The notes: generated by a model from the letters alone, not told the origin. Counted from the stretch's first letter, positions 42,853 through 53,597 are shown. The stretch is DNA of 64,000 nucleotides from Mycobacterium simulans (GCF_900232995.1 NZ_OCVX01000003.1:2354898-2418897), one strand, 5' to 3'. Program-made: numbers and translations.

Positions 42853-44511
42853 CTAAATGGCCGGGCCCAAGAGGTCGTCGGCGTCCTTGATGATGTAGCC
42901 GTATCCCTGCTCGGCCAAGAACCGCTGTCGGTGCGCGGCGTACTCGGCATCCAAGCTGTCGCGGGCCACCACCGAGTAGAACATGGCACCGCCGCCGTCG
43001 GACTTGGGTCGCAGCAGTCGCCCCAACCGCTGGGCTTCCTCCTGGCGTGACCCGAATGTTCCCGAAACCTGCACCGCCACAGCGGCTTCCGGCAAGTCGA
43101 TAGAGAAGTTGGCGACCTTGGAGACCACCAGCGTGGAGACTTCGCCCCGACGGAAGGCGTCGAACAATGCTTCGCGGTCAGAGGTTTTGGTGCCGCCCTG
43201 GATAACTGGAGCGTTTAACTCAGCGCCGAGCTCATCCAGCTGATCCAGGTAGGCACCGATCACCAGGGTCTGCTCGCCGGGATGCTTCTCCAGAATCGAC
43301 TTGACGACAGCGATTTTCGTGTGCACGGTCGAGCAGAGCCGGTAGCGTTCTTCGGGCTCGGCGGTGGCATACATCATCCGCTCGTTGTCGGTCATCGTCA
43401 CCCGGACTTCGACACACTCCGCCGGCGCGATCCAGCCTTGGGCCTCAATGTCTTTCCACGGCGCGTCGTAGCGCTTTGGGCCAATGAGAGAGAACACATC
43501 GCCTTCGCGACCGTCCTCGCGGATCAACGTGGCGGTCAGGCCCAGGCGTCGCTTGGATTGCAGGTCGGCGGTCATCCGGAACACCGGCGCCGGCAGCAGA
43601 TGCACCTCGTCGTAGATGATCAGCCCCCAGTCGCGGCTGTCGAAGAGCTCCAGATGTCGATACTCGCCCTTGGTGCGGCGAGTGATCATCTGGTACGTCG
43701 AGATAGTGACGGGCCGAATCTCCTTGCGTTCGCCGGAATATTCACCGATCTCGTCCTCGGTCAGCGAGGTCCGCGCGACCAGCTCGCGTTTCCATTGCCG
43801 GGCGGCCACGATGTTGGTGACCAGAATCAGCGTGGTCGCACTGGCCTTGGCCATGGCCGCCGCACCGACCAGCGTCTTGCCCGCGCCGCACGGCAGTACC
43901 ACCACGCCGGACCCGCCAGCCCAGAACGAGTCCGCGGCCATCTGCTGATAGTCGCGGAGCTGCCAACCGTCCTGCTGCAGGCCGATCGGATGCGCCTCGC
44001 CGTCCACATAACCAGCGAGATCCTCAGCGGGCCAACCGATCTTGAGCAGCATCTGCTTGACCCGGCCACGCTCGCTGGGGTGCACGACGACGGTGTCGTC
44101 GTCGATGCGGGCGCCCAGCATCGGGCTGATCTTCTTGTTGCGCAGCACTTCTTCGAGGACGGCGCGGTCCAGGCTTACCAGCGTCAGGCCGTGCGCGGGG
44201 TTCTTGACCAATTGCAGCCGGCCGTAGCGCGCCATGGTGTCGACGATGTCGACCAGCAGCGGCTGGGGCACCGCGTAGCGAGAGAAGCTGACCAGCGCAT
44301 CGACGACCTGTTCGGCGTCATGGCCGGCGGCGCGGGCGTTCCACAGCGCCAGCGGCGTGATGCGGTAGGTGTGCACGTGTTCGGGTGCGCGTTCCAGCTC
44401 GGCGAACGGCGCGATGGCGGCGCGTGCCGCGCCTGCCAATTCATTGTCGACTTCGAGCAGCACTGTCTTGTCGGACTGCACGATCAACGGCCCGTGGCTC
44501 ATGGGACCCAT
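42853..44511 (-). CDS. xpb: XPB/Ssl2-type DNA helicase (Rv0861c)
   Basis: 552 residues, nearly superimposable on M. tuberculosis Rv0861c (ercC3/XPB). N-terminal domain, Walker A LPCGAGKT, DEVH box YDEVHLLPAP, LGLTATLIRED (motif III) and QRLGRLLRPK (motif VI). A 3'-5' ATP-dependent helicase; its role in bacterial repair is unclear. ATG 44511 shares a base with the upstream stop (TAATG); a second ATG at 44502 matches the start I recall for the H37Rv protein. It forms an operon with Rv0862c. Confidence 0.95.
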   Translation of the reverse strand: MGPMSHGPLIVQSDKTVLLEVDNELAGAARAAIAPFAELERAPEHVHTYRITPLALWNARAAGHDAEQVVDALVSFSRYAVPQPLLVDIVDTMARYGRLQLVKNPAHGLTLVSLDRAVLEEVLRNKKISPMLGARIDDDTVVVHPSERGRVKQMLLKIGWPAEDLAGYVDGEAHPIGLQQDGWQLRDYQQMAADSFWAGGSGVVVLPCGAGKTLVGAAAMAKASATTLILVTNIVAARQWKRELVARTSLTEDEIGEYSGERKEIRPVTISTYQMITRRTKGEYRHLELFDSRDWGLIIYDEVHLLPAPVFRMTADLQSKRRLGLTATLIREDGREGDVFSLIGPKRYDAPWKDIEAQGWIAPAECVEVRVTMTDNERMMYATAEPEERYRLCSTVHTKIAVVKSILEKHPGEQTLVIGAYLDQLDELGAELNAPVIQGGTKTSDREALFDAFRRGEVSTLVVSKVANFSIDLPEAAVAVQVSGTFGSRQEEAQRLGRLLRPKSDGGGAMFYSVVARDSLDAEYAAHRQRFLAEQGYGYIIKDADDLLGPAI

Positions 44512-46769
44512 TATCGGTCGTCGGCCGACACCACCGAGGTGATGCGGTGGATCGCGAACTCCCGCAGCCGCCCGGACGCCGAATCGAAGGCCATTAGCTG
44601 ACCACCCCGGGTGGTGATCGGCGAGACCACCCGCTGCGTGGCAACCCCGGCGGCGTCGAGGTAGCCGATCAATACGGTGGCCTGATCCCGCGCCGCGCGC
44701 TGCAACAGCGACATCGCAACGGCGGGGTCAACGCGGATATTGCCGAACGGCGCGGCGGTCACCTTGCGAAGCACCGCGACGACTGCGTTGAGCGTCTCAC
44801 TGCTTGGACGCGCCGGCGGGCGGGAGGGGCGGCGCTGCTGCGGGGCGGGCACCCGCGCCCCGCGGGGCCGGACATCGACGATGGCGCCGGTGGAGTCCTC
44901 GGCAGCCGGAGCCAGGCCCGCGGCGCGCAACGCGACGAGCACTTCGGATATCGGTGCCGGGGAGACCGCCACCGTCGGCGCCAAGGTACGCAGTGCAAGC
45001 CCTTCGGCGGCAGGGTCTGCGACCGCTTGCGCGAGCAGGGCCGGATCCTCGCACCGCACGAACGACGCGGCCATACCGATTCGAAGTTGCCCGTGCCGGC
45101 GTGCGACATCGTCGATAAGATACGTAAGCCCTTGCGGCACCGGAGTTTTGGAATGGCCGGCGAAGAAGGATTGCATCCAGTCGCGGGTCTTGCCAATGTC
45201 AAGTGCGTGCCTGATCGACTGTTCGCTGACCCGGTACACCATTGCCGCGCCGGCAGATTCGACGGTGGCAACCGTGGCCAAGTCCTCGGCGAGGTCGCGA
45301 TTCAGCGGCCCGGGCACGACGACGGTCAGGTCGGCCTGGACCAAAAAGTGGTCGATCGGTTTGGGCAATGCCCGCGTCATCGCATCAACCACGGCGGTGG
45401 GATCGGCGTCCGCGGCCAGCAGTGCACGGCCGGGCCTACTGATCGCCCCGCGTCCCACCAGACCCAAAGTGTGACTTTCGGTCAGCAGGTCGGCGACTGG
45501 TCGCGGCTGCAGCCGCCGGGCCCAACGTGGCCGTCGCCAGATCAACGCCGCCGACGCCGAGTCCGCGTTGACACCGGCACCGGCGGGCAGCTCGGCAAGG
45601 GCGTCGAGTAATAGCCTACGATCCAGCGGAGCTGCCGTCGAGAACAGCGAATCCGACAGGGCACCATATGGTTTGGCGTCGGGACCGCGGCTGCCGATCA
45701 ACGCCGGTCGGCCCGGTAAATCCAGCCAGGTGGTGGCCAATAGGTACCAGCGGTCGGCGGTGGCCATCGAGACGAACCGGTCGGCGGTCGCCGTTGGCGC
45801 CCCGTACGGCCCTTCTCCATAGAGCGGTTCGGGATCCGGCATGCCGCTCGCGATCAGTCCGGCCGCGGCCACAAGCTCGAGGATCAGGCCCAGCCGCGCC
45901 TCGTCGATTCCGGTCGCCTTCGACAGCCGCTTGATTTCGCGAACGCCCAGTCCGCCACTGCGTAGCTCGGCTACCGGTGTGGCGCCAAGGTGCTCGAGCA
46001 GGACGTCGACCTCGCGTAGCAGGTCGATGACCGCGCCGGCCGCCGAGGCATCCACGTCGTCGTGTGTGGTGGTGGACACCACCGGGTCGGGCGCCGTCAG
46101 CTGCATCGGCCCGGGGGGTTCACCGCGCAGCACCTGCCCGACGTGGCGGGGCAAGATCACCGTTTCGGCATCGATGCGTCGCAGCAGGCCCGTCGCCAGC
46201 AGCCGCGGCACGGGCCGGTCCGCCGGTGCGCCGGGTGCCGCGTCTCGGGTGCGCCCCATCGGGGATCCTTCGAGCAACTTCTGCAGCACGTCGCGCTGCT
46301 GCTGGTCGAGCCCGTCGAGCGCGGCGGCGATCTCATCCCGAGTGTGCGAACGGTCCTCGAGCGTGACCTGCCCCGCATGCCACGGCAGCGCCGTGGCCGC
46401 GTCGGCGGCCACCCGGACCACGGTCTCACCCCAAACCAGGGCGCGCAGCTTCAGGTCGTCCAGCGCCGCGACGATGTCAGGCTGGGGCGCGTAATCACCG
46501 ATCAGCGCCAGCAGCTTGGCGACGGGCACCGGCTGGCTATCGGCGTGCAGCACCAGCAAGGCGTCGAGCACACCCAGTCGCAGAAAGTCGAGCTCGTCGG
46601 TCGCGGCTTTGACCGACTGGCGGGCCTGCGCGCGCGCGGCGAGCGCGGAGATGCTGCCGGGTGGCGGCTGCGCAAGGTCTGGTCGCAGCTCCAGCAGCAG
46701 GATCAGCCGTTCATCGGGCAAGTCGGCCAGCCAGGACCCCAGCGGGATGTCCGGCGTGTGTTCGGTCAT
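44511..46769 (-). CDS. helicase-associated protein (Rv0862c homologue)
   Basis: 752 residues, soluble. Homologous in place and sequence to Rv0862c, annotated as an XPB/helicase C-terminal-domain-like protein. Leucine-rich winged-helix-like segments in the first 500 residues, a Pro/Arg-rich linker at about 635-660, and a C-terminal WYL-like stretch ([33 protein letters not shown] resembles WYL domains). Coupled to xpb, so the two probably act together in DNA repair. ATG 46769. Confidence 0.88.
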   Translation of the reverse strand: MTEHTPDIPLGSWLADLPDERLILLLELRPDLAQPPPGSISALAARAQARQSVKAATDELDFLRLGVLDALLVLHADSQPVPVAKLLALIGDYAPQPDIVAALDDLKLRALVWGETVVRVAADAATALPWHAGQVTLEDRSHTRDEIAAALDGLDQQQRDVLQKLLEGSPMGRTRDAAPGAPADRPVPRLLATGLLRRIDAETVILPRHVGQVLRGEPPGPMQLTAPDPVVSTTTHDDVDASAAGAVIDLLREVDVLLEHLGATPVAELRSGGLGVREIKRLSKATGIDEARLGLILELVAAAGLIASGMPDPEPLYGEGPYGAPTATADRFVSMATADRWYLLATTWLDLPGRPALIGSRGPDAKPYGALSDSLFSTAAPLDRRLLLDALAELPAGAGVNADSASAALIWRRPRWARRLQPRPVADLLTESHTLGLVGRGAISRPGRALLAADADPTAVVDAMTRALPKPIDHFLVQADLTVVVPGPLNRDLAEDLATVATVESAGAAMVYRVSEQSIRHALDIGKTRDWMQSFFAGHSKTPVPQGLTYLIDDVARRHGQLRIGMAASFVRCEDPALLAQAVADPAAEGLALRTLAPTVAVSPAPISEVLVALRAAGLAPAAEDSTGAIVDVRPRGARVPAPQQRRPSRPPARPSSETLNAVVAVLRKVTAAPFGNIRVDPAVAMSLLQRAARDQATVLIGYLDAAGVATQRVVSPITTRGGQLMAFDSASGRLREFAIHRITSVVSADDR

Positions 46770-46840
46770 TGCTGATCAGCGTAGGCCCGACCGACGGCCT
46801 TGCGCCGCGGGTGGGTGGGCGACCTGTCAGAATGGTTCCC

Positions 46841-47044
46841 GTGGCTGACATCGCTGAAGGCAAGGCGCGCAAGAACAACAAATATGTGGACAACGGCTGG
46901 CCGACCACCGACCCGGATGACCATGCGGTGAGCGAACTGGTGACCGACCGCACGGGTGCCTTATCGCCCTTCGGCGAAATGGTGTTCCCGGTCTCCGCCG
47001 ACGACTTGCCTTACGTCCACCCGGTGACGGTCGTGAACCGGTAG
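46841..47044 (+). CDS. small conserved protein (Rv0863 homologue)
   Basis: 67 residues from GTG 46841, or 70 from an in-frame ATG at 46832. Hydrophilic, with [19 protein letters not shown], a sequence conserved in the M. tuberculosis Rv0863 position. Function unknown. Divergent from Rv0862c and 8 bp before moaC2. Confidence 0.75.
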   Translation: MADIAEGKARKNNKYVDNGWPTTDPDDHAVSELVTDRTGALSPFGEMVFPVSADDLPYVHPVTVVNR

Positions 47045-47052
47045 GCGTCGGG

Positions 47053-47532
47053 ATGGCCAGGTCAGACGCGCTGTCGCACCTGGACGAGCGGGGAGCGGCG
47101 CATATGGTCGACGTTTCGGAGAAGGGAGCCACCAGGCGCACCGCCGTTGCCGCGGGCGCCCTGCGTACCACGGGGCAGGTGGTGGCGTTGATCTCGACCG
47201 GCGGCCTTCCCAAAGGTGATGCGCTGGCTACCGCACGGGTGGCGGGCATTTTGGCGGCCAAACGCACCAGCGACCTGATTCCGCTCTGCCATCAGCTCGC
47301 GCTCACCGGGGTTGACGTCGATTTCACCGTCGGCGAGTCGGATATCGAGATCACCGCGACGGTGCGCAGCACCGATCGAACGGGGGTCGAGATGGAGGCT
47401 CTCACCGCAGTCAGCGTGGCCGCCCTGACCTTGTACGACATGATCAAAGCGGTCGACCCGGCCGCGCGCATCGATGATATTCGGGTGCTCCGCAAAGAAG
47501 GCGGCCGCAGTGGAAGCTGGGTGCGGCAGTGA
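47053..47532 (+). CDS. moaC2: cyclic pyranopterin monophosphate synthase MoaC
   Basis: 159 residues, normal for MoaC. Conserved [10 protein letters not shown] with the active-site His, [14 protein letters not shown] at the start and [10 protein letters not shown] at the end. Converts the MoaA product into cPMP in molybdenum cofactor synthesis. In H37Rv the matching moaA2 and moaD2 lie just beyond rpfA; here that block is missing. Stop overlaps mog by 4 bp. Confidence 0.94.
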   Translation: MARSDALSHLDERGAAHMVDVSEKGATRRTAVAAGALRTTGQVVALISTGGLPKGDALATARVAGILAAKRTSDLIPLCHQLALTGVDVDFTVGESDIEITATVRSTDRTGVEMEALTAVSVAALTLYDMIKAVDPAARIDDIRVLRKEGGRSGSWVRQ

Positions 47533-48020
47533 CGACGCAGCGTGCCCGATCTGCCCGTATCGTCATTGCCTCGACCCGCGGGTCGAAAGGTGTATACACC
47601 GATCAATGTGGGCCAATTATTGCCGAATGGCTTGAGCAACATGGGTTTTCGTCTGTCGAGGCACGGGTGGTCGCCGACGGGAACCCGGTGGGCGAGGCGC
47701 TGCACGACGCGCTTGAGGACGGCGTCGACGTCATCATTACATCCGGCGGCACTGGCATCTCGCAGACCGATACGACCCCGGAACAGACCGTAGCGGTGCT
47801 GGACTACATCGTCCCCGGGCTGGCCGACGCGATTCGCCGCTCCGGTCTGCCGAAGGTGCCGACGTCGGTGCTATCCCGAGGGGTGTGCGGCGTGGCCGGC
47901 CGGACCCTGATCGTCAATTTGCCCGGTTCACCCGGCGGTGTTCGCGACGGCCTTGCGGTGCTTGCCGATGTGCTGGACCATGCGCTCGACCAGCTCGCCG
48001 GCGAAGATCACCAGCGCTGA
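47529..48020 (+). CDS. mog: molybdopterin adenylyltransferase Mog/MogA-type
   Basis: 163 residues, MoCF-binding fold with [15 protein letters not shown] and [16 protein letters not shown]. Activates molybdopterin with AMP before metal insertion. GTG start overlapping moaC2 (GTGA). Matches Rv0865. Confidence 0.92.
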   Translation: MTTQRARSARIVIASTRGSKGVYTDQCGPIIAEWLEQHGFSSVEARVVADGNPVGEALHDALEDGVDVIITSGGTGISQTDTTPEQTVAVLDYIVPGLADAIRRSGLPKVPTSVLSRGVCGVAGRTLIVNLPGSPGGVRDGLAVLADVLDHALDQLAGEDHQR

Positions 48021-48034
48021 TGACGCGCGCCGAC

Positions 48035-48060
48035 GACGATGCAGAGCGCAGCGATGAGGT
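48035..48060. repeat. copy of a dispersed GACGATGCAG element
   Basis: Begins GACGATGCAGAGCGCAGCG. A near-identical stretch lies at 25054 (start of the acyl-CoA ligase gene), and GACGATGCAG also opens the 59-bp VNTR unit near 54357. I recall, unchecked, a frequent intergenic element of this type in M. tuberculosis. It sits between mog and moaE2. Confidence 0.45.
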
Positions 48061-48096
48061 GGGGGTACCACCCGCTTGCGGGGGAGAGTGGCGCTG

Positions 48097-48522
48097 ATGA
48101 CGTCCGTCGTGCGCGCGGAGCTGACCGAGCAGCCGATCTTTCTGGCCGACCATGAGGAGTTGGTGAGCCATCAGGCCGCCGGAGCGATTGTCGGGTTCGT
48201 CGGAATGATCCGCGACCACGACGGCGGACGTCGGGTGTTGCGACTGGAGTATTCCGCGCACCCGTCGGCCGCACAGGTCCTTGCCGACGTAGTGGCCGAG
48301 GTCGCTGCCGAATCCACCGGGGTGCGGGCTGTGGCGGCCAGCCACCGCATCGGGCTCCTGCAGGTCGGGGAGGCGGCATTGGTCGCGGCGGTCGCCGCCG
48401 ATCATCGTCGAGCGGCGTTTGCTACCTGCGAGCGGCTCGTGGACACCATCAAGGAGCGGTTGCCGGTGTGGAAGCACCAGTTTTTCGACGATGGGTCCGA
48501 CGAATGGGTGGGTTCGGCCTGA
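48097..48522 (+). CDS. moaE2: molybdopterin synthase catalytic subunit MoaE
   Basis: 141 residues. [16 protein letters not shown] and LEYSAHPSA are the usual MoaE segments, and [14 protein letters not shown] ends the protein with the conserved Lys-containing loop. Works with MoaD to add sulfur to cPMP; the usual partner moaD2 is absent from the window. ATG 48097 with GGGGAGAG upstream. Confidence 0.93.
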   Translation: MTSVVRAELTEQPIFLADHEELVSHQAAGAIVGFVGMIRDHDGGRRVLRLEYSAHPSAAQVLADVVAEVAAESTGVRAVAASHRIGLLQVGEAALVAAVAADHRRAAFATCERLVDTIKERLPVWKHQFFDDGSDEWVGSA

Positions 48523-48531
48523 CTTGCGGCG

Positions 48532-48900
48532 TCAGCCGATGACGTACGGCTGAGCGAGCGCGTCGAGCGCGTCGTTGCCGCTGACGTCTTGCGCCCGGAT
48601 CGCGTCCCACAGCCTCTTGGTGTACGCGACATCGGCGACCTGGTGGATTTCCAAGGGCGCGTTAGCGACATCACCGGGCGGGGGCACATCCGCCGGCTGT
48701 GCGGCTGGGTCGGGCAGTTGGGTCCCGGCTTCGACGACCGCGGGTGCCGGCGCGGGCTGCTGGTCGGCTGGAGCAGGCTGCTGGTCACCCGGAGCGGGCG
48801 GAACCACGTCCGCGGGAGGCGCGGGTGGTAGGTCGGCCGGGGCCGGGGGCAGGTCTTCCGGCGGTGCGGGCGGCGCTAAGTCAGCGGGGGCTGGGGCCAA
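48532..48900 (-). pseudogene. rpfA: truncated rpfA: 3' end only, catalytic domain missing
   Basis: The C-terminus (YTKRLWDAIRAQDVSGNDAL and final LAQPYVIG) matches the end of M. tuberculosis RpfA, and the preceding [15 protein letters not shown] repeats match its Pro/Ala tail. The transglycosylase/lysozyme-like domain and signal peptide that should lie upstream (beyond 48900 on this strand) are absent; the sequence changes there into a PGRS coding region on the opposite strand. The only starts left are internal, such as TTG 48900. A functional resuscitation-promoting factor is therefore unlikely from this locus, unless the join is an assembly artefact. Confidence 0.82.
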
Positions 48901-48902
48901 GT

Positions 48903-50474
48903 CGGACCGGCGGCGCTGGGGGGACTGGTGGAGACGGCGGCTGGTGGGGCAACGGCGGCGCCGGCGGGCGTGGCGGCGACGGTGGGGCCTCCAACGGTGG
49001 AACGGGTGGGGCCGGCGGTAATGGCGGCAACACTGCGCTGTTCGGCATTGGCGGAGCAGGCGGAGACAGCGGTAACGGCGAAATCTCCGGGCTCGGCGGT
49101 AACGGCGGCAACGGTGGCCTGGTCGGCATCGGCGGCAACGGCGGGCACGGAAGTGCCCAGAGCATCGGCGGGTTGGTCGGTACGGGCGGTAACGGCGGAG
49201 CGGGTGGGCAGTTGTTCGGTCAGGGTGGCGACGGCGGCATCGGCGGGTTCGGCCAGCAAGGCGGGCGTGGCGGCGACGCGGCGTTGATCGGCTTTGGTGG
49301 GATAGGCGGGTCCGGCGGGCTGACGGGAGCGGGTGGCGATGGCGGCAACGTCGGGCTTATCGGACTAGCTGGCGATGGCGGCTCCGGCGGTAACGCCGTG
49401 GACATCGGCGCCGTCGGTGCGCCTGGAGGTAACGGCGGCAGCGTAGGGCTCATCGGCAATGGCGGCGCCGGCGGCGGGGGCGGCATGGGCGGCCGCGGCG
49501 CCGACGCTGTCAACCCCGGCCAGCTCCCCGCGGCCGGCCAAGCTGACAGCGGTGCCAATGGATTCACTGCCGCTAATGGCAATGGGACAGTTGGCCAATC
49601 TGGTCTACCCGGTACTACGGATGGGCAGGCCGGCGGCACCGGAGGCGCAGGCGGAAATGCCGCAAACAACGTGGCTAACCCCGTGACTGGCGGCAACGGC
49701 GGCCAAGGCGGCGACGGCGGCACGGGTGCGTCAGGCGGCGCCGGAGGCGCCGGGGGTGGCGGCGGCGGCAAATCTGCAAGTAGCGCCGTTGTCGGCGGTA
49801 CGGGTGGCACCGGGGGCACCGGGGGTGCAGGTGCGCCCGGCGGCTCCGGTGGCCACGGCGGCAACATCTCGGCCACGGCCAACTTCAACAGTTCTGCCGG
49901 TGCCGGGGGTATGGGCGGAACCGGAGGCACCGGAGCCGCGGGAGGTCGCGGCGGCGACGGCGGGAATGTCGATGTCAGCCAGGTGTTTTTGTCCAACAAT
50001 GCCGCAGGTAAGGGCGGTACCGGCGGTACCGGCGGTACCGGCGCGGTCGGCGACGTCGGTGGTCACGGGGGTAGCGGCGGCGCCGGGGGTCGCGGCGGTT
50101 TCCTGATTGGCAACGGCGGCGCCGGCGGGTTCGGCGGGAGTGGTGGCATCGGGGGAACCGGCGCGATTGGCGGCATTGGTGGCGATGGCGGTACCGGCGG
50201 CCAAGCAACGATTCAAGCCAATGGCGGTGATGGGGGCCGCGGCGGCGACGGCGGTGCCGGCGGCGCCGGCGGTGACGGGGGCGCTGGCGGTGCCGGCGGT
50301 GCTGGCGGACTCCTAGGTCAGTCGGGCGGTTCGGGCTCTGGCGGTTTCGGGGGTGACGGCGGGACCGGCGGCGCCGGAGGCGCCGGCGGCAAGGGCGGAA
50401 GCGGACTCTTTAACGGCAAAGCCGGTGGCAGTGGCGACCAGGGTGCGACGGGTGCAAGGGGCCGTCAGGGCTAG
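48903..50474 (+). pseudogene. 5'-truncated PE_PGRS gene (PGRS domain only)
   Basis: Continuous Gly-Gly-Ala/Gly-Gly-Asn repeats ([12 protein letters not shown] onward) up to the stop at 50472, about 520 residues, in the PGRS pattern. The PE domain that should start the gene is missing. The frame stays open leftward to 48699, but that part is the antisense of rpfA and carries no PE sequence. A non-repetitive segment (about 49500-49690) interrupts the repeats. Very GC-rich, prone to recombination and misassembly. Confidence 0.78.
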
Positions 50475-50554
50475 CCAGGTTGACTCGGAGCGGCGAGGCC
50501 AGAATGGCCGGCCGCGGTGTCTAGGTGCTGGCGCAGCCGCGTGTTAGCCAGGCG

Positions 50555-51043
50555 TCAAAAGACAAGGCGCACTGACCATTCCGCGTGTGGAGCCTCGCGC
50601 AATTCACCCGAGGTGTCGATCACCAAAGTCAGCAACTGCACAACGATCCCGGTCAGGTGCCCGCGCTGGGGGTCGACGGTGGGGATGGTGACCGCTAGCC
50701 GGCTGTTGGGCCGAAACAGGGTAGTGGTCGTGTTTGCCGGGTCCTCATACACCTGCAGCAATCGCCAGGGTGCCCGCGAAATTGCCTCGGGCACTGACAG
50801 TTGTACCGGATAGCGCTCGCTCACCGGCAGCTCGCCCTGCGCTTGCGGTGTCTGACAGTCATCGAGGTTGAGCACGTTGCAGTACAGGTACGGCCCGACC
50901 CGGGTCAGGTGTCCATGCGAATACGCACTGATTTCCGGTCGGTGTGGACCGGGCTCACGAACCAATAGCCACGCGCCGACCCCCGCCCCGATCGACAGCA
51001 GTACTACCACGACCGCGATCAGCACGGCCACACCGCGTTTCAC
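50555..51043 (-). CDS. DUF2771-type exported protein (Rv0875c homologue)
   Basis: 162 residues. N-terminal anchor (VAVLIAVVVVLLSIGAGVGAWLLV), then a periplasmic domain with two cysteines (YCNVLNLDDC). Same place and size as Rv0875c. Role unknown; envelope protein. ATG overlaps the stop of the transporter gene upstream by 4 bp. Confidence 0.85.
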   Translation of the reverse strand: MKRGVAVLIAVVVVLLSIGAGVGAWLLVREPGPHRPEISAYSHGHLTRVGPYLYCNVLNLDDCQTPQAQGELPVSERYPVQLSVPEAISRAPWRLLQVYEDPANTTTTLFRPNSRLAVTIPTVDPQRGHLTGIVVQLLTLVIDTSGELREAPHAEWSVRLVF

Positions 51044-52593
51044 TGGGGCATCGCTCCCGCGGCTGAAGCGCCGAGGCGCCGGCCCTCCTGTTCGACCATC
51101 ACTGGGCGATTACCTCCGAGGCCGGGGATCAATGAGTGACCCCGGAAGCTGACGATCGTCTGCGCTAGACCCAAGATCAGCAGCGCACTGACCGCAGTGA
51201 AACCGACCCACAACTCCGTGTACACCAAGACCCCAACCGCGCCCCCGAGCACCCACGCCAGCTGCAATGTTGACTCCGAACGCCCGAACCCCGAGGCCCG
51301 CGATTCCTCAGGCAGATCGTGTTGTAACGAGGCGTCCAACGAGGCCTTCGCTATCGCGCTGGACCCCGAGGTAATCAGAGTGGCAATCGCGGCGGCCGCT
51401 AGGTTGCCGGCCACAGCGGCCACCAATGCCAACGCGGTCACCACCACGGTGCAGCGCACCACCAGTACCGCCGGCCTCCCCAGCTTCAGGCGTGCGCTGG
51501 TGAAGTTGCCGGCGAAGTTTCCGATTGCGGCTGCGGCGCCGATGATCCCCAGCATGGCCAGCTGAACCCACCCGTCGGCGTCATGGGCTTTGGCGACAAA
51601 GGCCGGGTACAGGAACAGAAAGCCAACCATCACCTTGATTGTGCAGTTCCCCCACAACGAGGTAATGATGTTGCGGCCCAGTGGTTGTCGCAGCCTGCCG
51701 CCGACCTTTTTGACTTCCTTGAGTTCCTCCGGCCACCGTCGTCGCAGCGGGTCGCTATCCCGGTGATAGCTCAACGTGGCCGGAACCTCACCGGTTGTCA
51801 CCTCAACCCAGCGCGGAATGCGCATCGACAGCAAGGCGCCGACGATCGTGATCGCGACGACGACGAACAGCGCGCCCGGGAGCTGCAACAAATGTGTGCA
51901 GGCGAACTCGACACCGGCCGCAATGGCGCCTCCAGCGATGGTGCCGCCAAGCAGACCAAACACGGTCAGCCGGGAGTTGACCCGTACCAAGTCGATCGTC
52001 GGCGGCATCACCCTCGGCGTCACGGCGCTGCGCAGCACACTGAATGATTTCGAGAACACCATCATGGCCAGCGCGCATGGATAGAGCACCCACGACGGGA
52101 AGCTGCCGGTGGGGCCGTCGTAGTTGATGATCAACACCAACGCCAGCGCGGTGCGAAGCGCGAACGAAAGTGCCAGCGCGACGCGCCGGCCGTGCTGCAA
52201 CTTGTCCAACGCCGGACCGATAAGCGGCGCGATCACGGCGAACGGTGCGATGGTGATCAATAGGTACAGAGCGACTTTGGCCTTGCTCTCCCCGCTGGCC
52301 GCCGCGAAGAACAGCGTGTTGGCCAGTGCGACGGCCATTGCCGAGTCCACGGCGAAGTTCGCCATCACCGGCCACGTCAGCGCGGTGAGCCCGGACTTGT
52401 CGGCGCCGTCGGCGGTGGCGGCGCGCTGAACCATCCAGTACATGCGAGAACCCATTTCGCGGCTGCGCATCGCCGCGGCCCGGGTGACGGTGATCCGTTC
52501 GCCGTTGTTTAAACCACGCGGCGGCGGGGGTGTGCTGCGTTCGGGTTCTTGCTGCTGGCCCAGGGGCGGGAGGTAGCGGTTGGCGCTAGGCAT
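51040..52593 (-). CDS. MFS-type membrane transporter (Rv0876c homologue)
   Basis: 517 residues, about 12 hydrophobic segments after an N-terminal polar region with a Pro-rich stretch. Major facilitator pattern, with PLIGPALDKLQHGRR after the second helix region. Substrate unknown. Operon with the DUF2771 gene downstream. Divergent from Rv0877 homologue. Confidence 0.88.
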   Translation of the reverse strand: MPSANRYLPPLGQQQEPERSTPPPPRGLNNGERITVTRAAAMRSREMGSRMYWMVQRAATADGADKSGLTALTWPVMANFAVDSAMAVALANTLFFAAASGESKAKVALYLLITIAPFAVIAPLIGPALDKLQHGRRVALALSFALRTALALVLIINYDGPTGSFPSWVLYPCALAMMVFSKSFSVLRSAVTPRVMPPTIDLVRVNSRLTVFGLLGGTIAGGAIAAGVEFACTHLLQLPGALFVVVAITIVGALLSMRIPRWVEVTTGEVPATLSYHRDSDPLRRRWPEELKEVKKVGGRLRQPLGRNIITSLWGNCTIKVMVGFLFLYPAFVAKAHDADGWVQLAMLGIIGAAAAIGNFAGNFTSARLKLGRPAVLVVRCTVVVTALALVAAVAGNLAAAAIATLITSGSSAIAKASLDASLQHDLPEESRASGFGRSESTLQLAWVLGGAVGVLVYTELWVGFTAVSALLILGLAQTIVSFRGHSLIPGLGGNRPVMVEQEGRRLGASAAGAMPQ

Positions 52594-52799
52594 CGGCGGG
52601 GGGTGCCCGGATGCTCATTGAGCGATCCGTTTCGGGTCCGGCGGCCCGGGGGTGGGGCCATGCGGCCCGGATGATCACGCCGCCGTCCAGACACGATTCA
52701 ATTCTGTCCTATGCCGCCTGCTCGCGTTGGCAACCGGGTGTGGCCCGTCCACCGTGTCTTCCGGCAGTATTGAATACGCATCGCAGAGGAGGGGACAGC

Positions 52800-53597
52800 G
52801 TGACCGGACCCATTGAGGAATACGCCGTGACGACCGTAGCCGAGTGGCCCGAAGGGTTAGCGGCGGTGCTCACGGGTGCGGTCGACCAGGCCAGGGCGGC
52901 TGTCGCGGAGTTCAGTGGCCCCGAGGCCGTCGGGGACTACTTGGGCGTCAGCTATGAAGACCCGAACACGGCGACCCACAGGTTTCTGGCGCATCTGCCG
53001 GGCTACCAGGGATGGCAGTGGGCCGTCGTTGTCGCCACTTGCGCCGGCGCCGACCACGCCACGATCAGCGAGGTGGTGCTGATTCCCGGTCCGACCGCGC
53101 TGCTGGCACCCGACTGGGTGCCGTGGGAGAAGCGGATTCAGCCAGGTGACTTGAGCCCAGGGGACCTGCTAGCACCGGCAAAGGACGACCCGCGGCTGGT
53201 TCCGGGCTACACCGCCAGTGGTGACGCGCAGGTTGACGAGACCGCTGCCGAAGTAGGACTGGGCCGGCGCTGGGTGATGAGTGCTTCGGGTCGCGCCGAT
53301 GCGGCCGAACGATGGCACGACGGCGACTATGGTCCGGGTTCGCCGATGGCGCGGTCCACCAAGCGAGTGTGCCGCGACTGCGGTTTCTTCCTCCCACTGG
53401 CCGGATCGCTGGGCGCGATGTTCGGGGTGTGCGGCAACGAACTATCCGCCGACGGCCATGTCGTCGACAAGTACTACGGCTGTGGTGCGCACTCCGACAC
53501 TCCCGCCCCGGCGGGCATCGGCTCGCCAGCGTATGAGCCGTACGACGACGGTTTGCTCGACGTCATGGAGAAGTCGGCGCCCGAGGCTCCCGCCTAG
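52800..53597 (+). CDS. DUF3027 protein (Rv0877 homologue)
   Basis: 265 residues, soluble. C-terminal half carries a four-cysteine metal-like motif (CRDCGFFLPL...FGVCGNE...YGCGAHS). GTG start with AGAGGAGGGG 5 nt upstream, one of the clearest ribosome sites here. Function unknown; conserved in Actinobacteria. The stop overlaps the convergent SRPBCC gene's stop. Confidence 0.87.
   Translation: MTGPIEEYAVTTVAEWPEGLAAVLTGAVDQARAAVAEFSGPEAVGDYLGVSYEDPNTATHRFLAHLPGYQGWQWAVVVATCAGADHATISEVVLIPGPTALLAPDWVPWEKRIQPGDLSPGDLLAPAKDDPRLVPGYTASGDAQVDETAAEVGLGRRWVMSASGRADAAERWHDGDYGPGSPMARSTKRVCRDCGFFLPLAGSLGAMFGVCGNELSADGHVVDKYYGCGAHSDTPAPAGIGSPAYEPYDDGLLDVMEKSAPEAPA

Noticed and set aside
49220..49999. 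Pro-rich minus-strand ORF through the PGRS region
   Set aside because: Antisense of Gly-rich repeats always reads Pro-rich; no start signal or domain.
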